From Galerina marginata (Eukaryota; Basidiomycota; Agaricomycetes; Agaricales; Galerinaceae), in the NCBI GenBank assembly GCA_023014335.1, contig JAECYW010000025.1:372001-436000 (forward strand): 64,000 bases of DNA, given 5' to 3'. The notes below the pieces were generated by a model, which made no database searches, had not been told where the DNA came from, and worked only from the letters and a program-made list of their open reading frames with translations. Each line of letters opens with the position of its first letter. Positions within the stretch are counted from its first letter, which is position 1. Below, in pieces: positions 35,128 through 44,311 of this stretch. Position numbers and translations under genes: made by a program.

Positions 35128-35468
35128 TCCGTCCGAAGAAGGTAACATTATTCATACCACTTTAGGTACTTACTTTGACACCATATACCAGCCTTAATTC
35201 GCTTCGAGGCTCTTGTTGCATCAGCACGGCATGAAACATACCCGTGCTTAGCACTTATCAGCTACCTTCAGGTTCCGTTCGATGTTTTGGAGGAAAATGG
35301 CTTCGCGTATCGGACAGGTACTAATGGACCCGTCTCACACCCAGATCCGTTCTCGCAAAAATCGCAATTAAGCATCCTTTGAAACCCCCAAACACAAGAT
35401 ATACTCCTCACAAGATATACTCCTCTCAAGACTGGCCACCCTCGTCCGCCGCCTCCCGCTCACCGACC
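35128..35468 (+). repeat. Dispersed repeat, copy C
   Basis: Counterpart of 16318-16676. Here it abuts the left edge of the duplicated block at 35460, so the family sits beside or belongs to the duplicated segment. Confidence 0.6.
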
Positions 35469-37800
35469 TCCCAAGCACTCCCTCACTCCCTCCACTGCTG
35501 AGGCAAGACGGCGGCCGAGCCTTAGCCCTTGGACGGGTGAGCAAATTGCCCCCTTCCTCCCTCAGTTTTTCTGGTGTTCCTTCCCCCCTCGCTCATTACG
35601 CGCGCACTGGCTCCGGCAGCGACCCGGCCCTTGTTCTTGCACTACGACCACGTCTCGAAAATTTATCATCCATTACTCTAGGCGGCTCTTCACGTGCTTT
35701 CTCGAGCTTCGGCGCTGAGCGGGCATCCCGCCCAGCACTTGACGCAGGCTGGGGCGGAGGCGCTGGCACTGGACGCAGTGCACTTCCTCGCAGAGAAGCA
35801 CGCGCTGGGGCTGAGCGCTGAGCTTCCGAAAGTCTGTTATTCAGTATGTTAATTAGCTTGTGTATTTTCAGGGTGCGACGATGTCGGTTTTTGTGTCCTT
35901 GTTTCCGCCTTTGCGTGGTATCTATGTTTGCTCTTTCTGTTTTTAGGCGCCACATACTCCGTCTGCGGTTGAGGGACGAAGAACTTGCATGGGCGCTGCT
36001 CCTTTCTGACCTTGAGCCGACGTGGAAGAGGCTTTATGATACTGCGTTGTCGGACTGGGAGCGGTTTTTCCCCAAGAGTCGGAGATCAGCAATGTGTCTC
36101 GGACGGGGTAGGGGGAAGCATGCTTGAATTTTTTATCAACATTATTGCTCATGTCTTGAAGAATTTCTCGCGTCCACTTGGCTTTACAAGCTTCCTGGTA
36201 GTTTTCTGGTGGGCAACTGGCCCAGAGGTATCCACCTTACAATCCTCGTGTCCAGTGCAAAATTGAAATAGTGACTACTGTACTATGAATCAATATACGC
36301 GAATATAGCGAGTTAAAATGACATTCTATCAATTCTGTCAAATCACGCGAAGGGAGGGGTCACGGTATCATTCTATAAATGCGGTATGTCAGCATAATGG
36401 AACGATACAGTTGGAAAATCATACCTACTTCTAACTTCCTGCGCTATTGGTCTGTTGTCGGTTCGGACTCGTCACTCATAAGTTCTGATGCGGGGTGGTC
36501 GACAATGAAGCTGCTTGGGTCCCTCTGCAGTTAACTATATTCTCGTCTGGTCAGTTTGGTGCTGCAAAAACCCACGTATAAGTTGTAAGAAACCTACCTT
36601 GTAGGGTGCTAGTCGGGTCCGAGGTGGTAGTATCAACGACGTAGTTTCCACGAATTACACGCTGATCGGCGTTTTGTATTTCTGTGCCATTGGCGTCTTG
36701 GAACATGACTATGAGTCTCCCGGGTGTATTAGACGATGGAGGGGAATAATTGGAAGCATGGGCCGTAGCATTAGGGCCTGTGATGAAGGTCCCGTCGACA
36801 ACAATCATAGATCCACCAATGATTCTAGTGTTCGTTGCACCGCCGAAAATGTTGATAGTAACGACAGGGTGTTGAGTCTGGGGTCGGTCCTGTGCGGTGT
36901 ATTGATTGCCTTCTGACTCCGCACTGGGTTTATGTATCGCAGACTGGAATTGTCCAGACGGGTTGCTCATGGTGGATAGGTTGAGAGTCTAACGACCACC
37001 AGACTTCAGTCGTTCTTTTATAATAATGTGCTATTTGGACCCTTATGTTGTTGAGCCTGATATGGAAATTGGGTGAGAGCCTGGGACAGTACGGAAACCC
37101 ATTGGGAAAAAGCTTACACGTAAAAGAATATCAGAGGCTACGGGTCGGGCATTGGTTCATCGGCACAGCCATGCGTTTTTGGAAATCTCCGAAGATCTGG
37201 AATCCCGCCAGCTAGTCGTTTGGAGAAGAGGTGCCAGTCGGCCGAAGTGTGGGATATAAGGCGTTTCTTTGAATGTTGTCGATACTTGTGTCGGTTGAAA
37301 TTAGATGCTCCTCTAGGTCTGGCAGTTGACTTAGGTAATATAACCTGTAAGGTAGTGGTCGTATTGATGTTGTTTACTGTTGGACCGACCTTTGCACCTA
37401 TTTAGGAAACAACCAACGACCTTATGCTTTGAGGTCAACGCGACTTGAACCCACCAATCTCGTCTGCATGATGACCGAAGGCTTGACGCCTATTTAAATA
37501 TCCCAAGACAGAGCTTATGCTTCGAGAATTTAGAAGTCGTCGACTCGTCCTATTATTGCTCAATCTAGCGATTGCCCACCATCAAAATAGTCCGGATCCA
37601 TAAGTGGGTCGTCGGAAAAATCGAGAAAAACGAGCTTGCCCGATTATGTCCCCATATTTGTAAGAAGAAGCCCGAAGGCGCATTTATGGGCTGCGAGAAA
37701 AATGGAGTACTTAGCTTGCTTGAAGACGACTTTTCTGGGTATGAAAATGAAAGAACTAATCTACATATGTTGAGCCAAAATAGTTTTCCATTTCTGAGAG
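35469..37800 (+). repeat. Segmental duplication, copy C
   Basis: Counterpart of 28560-30180. A stretch of about 670 bases (roughly 37010-37680) has no equivalent in copy B, while 37680-37800 again matches 30040-30180 (GCTTGAAGACGAC, AAAATGAAAGAA, AATAGTTTT-CCATTTCTG). Copy C therefore either gained an insertion or copy B lost one. Confidence 0.7.
36551..36970 (-). CDS. Small protein with two 22-residue motifs, copy C (shortened)
   Basis: Exon 1 (36598-36970) and an 11-base terminal exon (36551-36561) give 127 residues. Motif copies lie at 42-63 (IFGGATNTRIIGGSMIVV) and 90-111 (MFQDANGTEI ... RGNY). Compared with copy B it keeps a longer N-terminus, but a deletion of about 50 bases in exon 2 makes translation stop after Ala-Pro-Asn, removing the Gln/Asn-rich tail. 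Both motifs stay intact. Either the tail is dispensable or this copy is decaying. Confidence 0.55.
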   Translation of the reverse strand: MSNPSGQFQSAIHKPSAESEGNQYTAQDRPQTQHPVVTINIFGGATNTRIIGGSMIVVDGTFITGPNATAHASNYSPPSSNTPGRLIVMFQDANGTEIQNADQRVIRGNYVVDTTTSDPTSTLQGRFLTTYTWVFAAPN

Positions 37801-38339
37801 TCATTGGTCTACCGAGGGATTTTTTGAGCAACTTGAAGAGGTAACTGATATTTGAAGGCCAGTTGCAGGTCCTTCTGTAGAGAATAGCGCTGCAAAAGCT
37901 GTGCCAGACAGGTGTCACAGGCCCACAGCAATTGAGAATGCAGTGCGCCATTCATAGGTGCTCCTGTACTTCAATGGTGTCAGCATTCGTCCACGCAAAG
38001 CTAAGTCAACTACAAACCTTCACTGTCATTAGTACTCATTACCATAGAGGTTGAACGAATTCGTAATATTTGTTGTCGTTGGTGTTGATGCAGATGCAAC
38101 ATCGTTTACCAGTGCTAGAATGGTACAGGGTGGGGTGTAACTCGACGGACCGCGCAGCACCCAATTATCTATGACGTTGATGTTATTATCTCTCTCATTT
38201 TTGATTGCACGATAGCACGAGGCGCCTCGAGGCGGCGACGAGGTGATATTAACGAGTAGTAGATTTCGGACGGATTATATTAGTTACTTTTTAGATTCCA
38301 TCAGTTTAGTACATAGGATAGTACAAATAATGGACGGTT
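36971..38339. other. Mostly non-coding, part of duplicated flank
   Basis: Contains the copy C specific insertion and the matching upstream flank. Small open frames at 37220-37405 and 37565-37951 have no family signal. Confidence 0.4.
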
Positions 38340-38480
38340 TGTAGCTAGTTCTTCAGTCTTTCGAATATGAGTACTTTGAGTACGCATCCCTTGATAAGTT
38401 CTAAGTCACTCATGGGAGAATTCAACTTCCGTCAGTGACTTAGAATTTATCGAGGGTACTTAGGAACTAGGCTCGTAACC
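38340..38480. repeat. Foldback inverted repeat
   Basis: CCCTTGATAAGTTCTAAGTC (38388-38407) and its near-complement at 38434-38456 are separated by 23 bases; pairing continues outward with GCTAGTTCTTCAG against CCTAGTTCCTAAG. The whole can fold into a long hairpin. It may be a small foldback element. Confidence 0.55.
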
Positions 38481-39660
38481 ATCCGTCGTCGAATGAGGGA
38501 GTCTGGCTGGTCGAGTTCAAAATGGTCTTATGATCGACGATTTGATGATGGTACGTTCGAAAGAAAAAGGGAGCGGGCCACTTTGGGACGACTTGCCTAA
38601 TTAGGTTGACAGTCAAGTTAATAATAGAATACCGTTTTCTTCAGCTCGCCAAGTTGGCACCAACGCGTCGCGTCGCCGCACCGCCATCGGGTTCTCAAAG
38701 TGCGCCATCCTTGGTCCTTGTATTTATCTCAGTGCTTGATAAATTCAAATATCACCGAACTTCGACTCTTGGTTGACTCGGACCAGGCATAAATGCACAA
38801 CCCCTCATAAGTGTGAAAGTCGACTCTGAAAGTATTCCGCGAAAAGCTGCAAATAATCCGCAAATAGGACGAATTCCGCACATCTCTGGCAATGAGTGGG
38901 GTTTTTTCCGCGAATTCCTGCAGCATTTCAGAGAAAGAAGTTTGAAAGGTCACGAATATATCCTGAAATGACGTCACGGAAAGGTCGATACAGAATTCCC
39001 GCAGATATCTGCTGAATTTGTCCCTTTTGCGGATTAATTGCCGCACCGCGCGGATGTTTGCTGAGTCGTTTTTCACTGGCCTCATAACCCATACCCCTCA
39101 TAACATATACAGGCCATAACCCATAGGTTTGGGCGGCCACCAGACCCAGGTTTTAAACCAAAATAGACCCCTCATAATGCATTGCCTCTCATAATGCATA
39201 GCTCGGGGGGTTCACTGGGGGGTACTTGAAGTAGTATGCGTTATGAGCGGTCCGTACCCTCCTATTTCGACCCTATCATGTTCAATTAGAAAATTAAGCG
39301 TCGCCACACAAGCTACGTGGGTTACACGAGTGTTACACGAGTTATCCAGATCTTAACGCGTGGCTTGAGCGCTGCTTGAGCGGACAAAAATCATCTCGGC
39401 TTTCGGGAAAAGGATTTAACACACTGCCGCGGAGCTTGCCGCGGCCGGAACTAATATATTTTTGTCTTGATGCTTATTAGATGTCTTGAGGTCACCGCCT
39501 GTAATAGGAAATCCACCATTTCGAGACGACCAAGAATGATCTGTTTCCATCTCGGTCAACGGTCAGTTCCTCTCCGATTTATGCAATTTATTTTGGAGTG
39601 TTTAAAAGCGACTTCATTGAAATTACTATACCTTTATAATTGAATGAATTTGTAGTTTTC
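38481..39660. other. Non-coding, with scattered CCCTCATAA repeats
   Basis: The word CCCCTCATAA occurs near 38796, 39091 and 39168, the last followed by a second CTCATAATGCAT. A minus frame at 38729-39085 shows no family signal. Probably old repeat sequence. Confidence 0.4.
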
Positions 39661-39824
39661 CAGCTGAAGGCAAAACGATAGGTCAAAAGTATAGGCAGCC
39701 GAAATGATCCGGAGCTGCCCATCAATTTCTTGAGCTACCTCGGCTATCACGTCGGGTGTGATTTTGCGGACTCCGACCTGTCTATATTTTGATCTGAGGT
39801 GGCCTATCGTTTTGCCTTCAGCTG
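39661..39824. mobile_element. MITE-like element with perfect 22-base inverted ends
   Basis: The 22 bases at 39661-39682 (beginning CAGCTGAAGGCAAAACG) are the exact reverse complement of 39803-39824, and weaker pairing continues inward for about 30 bases. Total length is 164 bases with no coding capacity. Flanks show no obvious target-site duplication. Confidence 0.6.
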
Positions 39825-40504
39825 TAAAGCTTAGAGAGGGCTCGATGCTTGCAAGGCGGGTTCTATCTTAAGCAATTGACCCTGAAGGCTTACGCTTGTC
39901 CACTGACTTTCTCCCTTTCACAAATTGCAATTCACAATTTTTGACTGCATCTAATACAAAAATATCTTTGCAGATCTTGACAAAGCCATGAAAAGGCAAC
40001 GGAAACATCAATACTGGCTGCTGGCATAAAACTTTCTGTGGTTGAAGCAACCCTAACGTGAGCACTGAGCTGACTTTTTAGGGCAATTCCGAGAGCTAAT
40101 TCTCATATTTTGTAGTGCGCAAAATTTGGACCGACGGACTGCAGCTGAACTAAGGCCCTAAGGGAGATGCTTGCTTATGGTATGCAGAAAAGCAAGCAAA
40201 ATGACGCCTACTCACGCATGCCGAGAGGCGTAGTTCGTGCCCGAGCGCAGGAATTAATTCAAGCACACAGATGTTACAACCTTCTATCAATGGCCTCCAT
40301 CAATGGCCTCTTAGTGATATGACCGCTCAGATAAATTTATTTCCGCAAGAATATGAACTGCATAATTTTCGTTCAGGGAGGAAGTAGGCTTGAATCGGAG
40401 TACTGGAAGAAGGCTGTAGAGAACTCACGAAGGTGATCAATTTTATAGACACGATATCCGAATTATTTAATGGGAGGATAAACCATGAAAGGGGACAGAG
40501 ATTT
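39825..40504. other. Intergenic, nothing recognised
   Basis: About 680 bases with short open frames only. It holds the 3' flank of the F-box gene to the right. Confidence 0.45.
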
Positions 40505-42067
40505 TTAGTAAATCCCGTACTCTGATGGATCACCTTGAAGTCTCTCAAATATTTGCAGTGAGATTCCTTGTTGAATAAGATCCAACAACCCAGGGATAAC
40601 ATCCTTATTAATATAGCACGTCTGTCCTTTGGGGAGTTCGAGTGAAAGGCGCACGGCCTTCAATGGCCGTTGGTAACCCACTATATCTTGCAATTCAGAT
40701 TGGGGATTTTCTTTTCACTGTTGGCCCATAAGTGAAAAAATGGAGGCCCAGGAAAAAGAGTGTGGTGCAATAACAGCCAAAAACTCGAGGTTGGGAAGAA
40801 AAGAGCCATGTTCTTCAGGCCAGATTTTAGCGCTCGCGGCAATAAAGACAAAAAATGGATCAAGGCAATTTGCGTCGCATCCGAAAGAAAAGAAAGATAT
40901 TAGACGAAACTCTTTGGGGGCCGGTGTTTGAGTCAGGACTTGAATAATGCCGTTGATTTCAAACTGAATTTCTGACAGAATCAAAGTAGAAAGATGGCAA
41001 GAGGAACGGGAGATGAAGAGTATAAGCGAGTCGGCCATAATCCCTTTGTTGTCGTTGGAAAGGCACAAGGTCTTCAGAGCAGGAAAAGACATTCGATCCA
41101 GGAATTGAGGTATTTGGCCGTCTGGAGAATTGGATAGGGTCAACTCTCGGATTGACGAATGCAGGTTGACGATCGGTGAGGACGGGTAGTCCCCTCTGGG
41201 CTTGAGTAATTGAGAAATCGTGCACGAAGTGATACCTGGAGCACGACACATTACTTTGATGCATTCATCAAGTGAACATCGACTTAAGACAACTTTGTGC
41301 AATAAGTGCCATGAAATGTCCACATCCTTCAATCTGGTACCCAATAATCGAACATCTGTGGGACTTGGTTTGGCGTGTAGCTGGAACAGGCCGAACAGCG
41401 TGGTTGGAGTACGGTCTCGTCGAAAGCTGATGAGCTCCAGGGTGTGTAGCATTGATGGACCATGGAAAGTGCCTCTGAGGGGGGAGATGAATTCGAAGGC
41501 CAGATCAACGGATAGGAAGTGCCAGCGACTGGAATATTGATTAACGACGTCTATCATTTTGTATGCGTCAGTAAGGTCTAAAGTCTCGGTGGGATGTTGA
41601 GAATTTCGAAGGGAGATTGTCAGCGGGAGGTCTCCCGATCTCGCTAGCCATTTGTTCGCTTCGTCGATCCCGTTCTGACGTATAGATGACTTCCTTGAGC
41701 TGAAAACATCGATGAAGATTGTCGCCCAAAGGCAGGGCGTCGACCACGCAATCTTTCTCCAGGCACGGCAAATAGAGCCAAGCCTCAAAAGTTTTTTGGC
41801 GATCCTTGGAGATAAGTTTTGGGCGAAGGACATGAAAATCTGGGAAATGATCTCGGGAGGGAGCTTTCGAGTGATTGGGTCGTGGGCCGCATTGAATTTG
41901 GACCTAAGACTGTGACCACAGTGCCTATCTTTCAAAGAGAGAAGATGCTTTTCCGTAGCCAGAATTTCGAACTCGAGCTGTCGAATATCTTCATAGGTAC
42001 TGCAGAGATTTTTTTCATCGGTGTTGGTGCAGAGATGATAGCGCTGATGAAGATCTGTCCCATCCAT
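40505..42067 (-). pseudogene. F-box/LRR-type gene with an in-frame TGA
   Basis: An uninterrupted frame from ATG 42067 encodes 450 residues, then TGA at 40715-40717, then 70 more sense codons in the same frame to a stop at 40505. The N-terminus has a coiled coil and an F-box (KLPPEIISQIF, then LGSICRAWRKIAWSTPCLW), followed by leucine-rich segments. The part after the TGA (QRPLKAVRLSLEL ... LLDLIQQGISLQIF) corresponds to the C-terminus of the F-box paralogs at 51167-52861 and 53625-55295 (RPLKHLTVRF ... ILQLKRAGIHLTV). The stop is therefore a nonsense change in an otherwise intact gene, unless read through. F-box proteins are substrate adaptors of SCF ubiquitin ligases. The truncated form keeps the F-box. 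Confidence 0.75.
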
Positions 42068-42468
42068 GTCGCTTTTGGACCTGTAAGGATAAATTATTTA
42101 GCTTTTCAGCGCAAATTTGTCTCTATAACTTACAGCTGCACGATGGAAAATTTTATGCAGGTATGAAGGGACTCTGGTGCTGGCCATAGACCGTTGAAAA
42201 TAGAAGCTCACGCCCGTTGATTCGGTTGAATTCGAAGATAATGAGGTCACGTGTTGCATTTAGCGAAAGCCCCAATGGGCCAACGTTGCACCGTCTTCGA
42301 CTCTTCGTCCATTCAACCAACGTCTCCTGAAACTTTTTGCGTATTGAAACGGCATTTTAAGGCCTCTCGACCTACTTATACAGCCTATAGCTATCTGACG
42401 CTTTGACTTCGTTTTCCAGACATTAATATTCTTGAGAATACCCAGTGACCGTCTTGAGTCACCTTCCC
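42068..42468. promoter_or_regulatory. Divergent promoter region of two F-box genes
   Basis: A 400-base gap separates the start codons of the minus gene (42067) and the plus gene (42469). No clear TATA box; it must contain both promoters. Confidence 0.35.
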
Positions 42469-44075
42469 ATGAGCTGGCAGTCCACTTCCTGCAGGCTCCC
42501 TCACGACCCATGTACTCTTCAAGATGGGAAGCCTTGTCCTGCTTGCAGCGATGCAGCTGTAATCGAGCTTCAAATCGCTGAAACGGAAAAATCTCTTGCT
42601 GCCCTGAAAAGCATGCGTTTCACAACAAGTTCACAGATGAACCGCATTCATTCTTCAATAATTCTCAAGATTCCAGCGGAGATCTTCTCTAACATTTTCA
42701 TTCACTGTCTAACTACATCTATCGTAGACCCATCTATTCGTTCGCCGAACTCAAAGAAAGGTTTCTCCCCCCTACTTTTAGGCGCTGTATGCAAATTATG
42801 GCGTAGGATCGCTTGGTCGACACCGCAGCTCTGGGGGTCGATATTGGTGGATCTAAGTGGGCCACACATCTCAACGGTTGTTGAATTAGCAAAGCAATGG
42901 TTGATTAGGTCTGGCCTCATGCCACTGTCGGTCCGCCTTTTATGCAGACCTCCTGCAACCGCGACGAAACTATACGAAATCATAGATAACGAAGACGTCC
43001 GTACCCTTCTGGCCGTTCTCAGTCATTCCTCCAGCCGTTGGCGCAACCTGGACCTTTCAATTCCACCCAGACTCATGAGTTACATAAACAGTGCCCCTGG
43101 ATATGTTTATCCCCTTGAACACCTCTTTCTCGACTTCAACCCTGCCCTCCAGTTACTCGATGGTTCGAGGTTCAATTTAGGACAGACAAACATCAACTAC
43201 CGTAATCTAACCCACGTCAATCTCCACTCCCTAGATATTCATGGCTGTGTGCAGATCATCCATCGCGCTCCTCGATTGATCCACTGCAGATTGTTCAATA
43301 TCAGTAGGCAAGTCGGGGATCCTCCGGATCCTTCGCCCATCGAACATGAACATCTTCAGTTGCTCTCCCTTCAACGAAAATCCTACATGAGTAACTTCTC
43401 GGGTGACTCCATCCTTGCCTTAATCATTCCTTCGTCACTGGAAGAGCTCAACTACCAGGTATCTCGACGTGCCGACGCAACTCTCAGTCTTGCAAATCTC
43501 CTTGGGCATTCCTCTATTCCCTCAAGCGCATGATTCTCAAGTATATTCGAACGTCCTCTTGGAATCCAGAACAACTAGCACAAGCAAGCTCACTAACATA
43601 CCTTCGATTGGAAACCGACAGATTTGCCGGGAGACAGCTACTTGCAGGAGGCCTGGATAAATTATTTGACGGATTATCTTTCTCTATTAAGGACTCGACG
43701 CAAACGCTATTATTTCTCCCGCATCTCGAGGTTTTGGAGATCGCCACTTCCCCCGACCAGTTCACCTGGAGCAATGTTTACAGCATCTTCGACAGGTATA
43801 ACCCAGCCACGACAGATCTCGCACAGGAGGAACTGCAAACGCAACATGTTCCAACTCGGCGGCCTTTGCGGCGCCTCAGTATCGAGGTTTACCAATCTTC
43901 ATTGGTTAAGTACATCGACCTTGTCCTTGTCCAGAATTTTAAATCGCTCATAGCCAAAGGCTATGACATACAGTTTTTCTGTTCTGTAGTTGAAAATGGG
44001 AAGGAGGTGCCCGAAGATCTGCTTTCCATATCTGCTGGAAGGTGCGAGGGTATATTTGATTTAGATGATTTTTGA
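42469..44075 (+). pseudogene. F-box/LRR-type gene broken by a one-base frameshift
   Basis: Frame 1 runs from ATG 42469 to a stop at 43533; a second frame overlapping it (ATG 43530) continues to 44075. The N-terminus has a Cys pair (PCPACSDA), a coiled coil and an F-box (ILKIPAEIFSNIF; LGAVCKLWRRIAWSTPQLW). By comparison with 49058-50656 the two frames are one gene: the leucine-rich repeat block runs straight through, with a missing base around 43515-43527. A GT-AG pair (GTATCT near 43459, AG at 43524-43525) could remove the shifted stretch and restore frame, so a rescued product is possible. It would lack about 22 residues of one leucine-rich repeat. Confidence 0.7.
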
Positions 44076-44311
44076 TGCTGTTGTACAGTTTACAATAATT
44101 CGTAATGTCACTCCTTTGTAATTCATTCTCCAGTCTTATGGTGAAGATTCAAAAAAGATTGATAACGTCGAAATAGGGGGTAAATCAGGTGCTCTCTGTC
44201 ACGGGTAACGCTGTGACGGAACGCGTTTTAGTCCTCAACGTGACACCGTTTTCACCTTCCTTTGTTCCCCTCATTCTACATCGAATTTCAGTTCGTCAAA
44301 ATTCCACCCAT

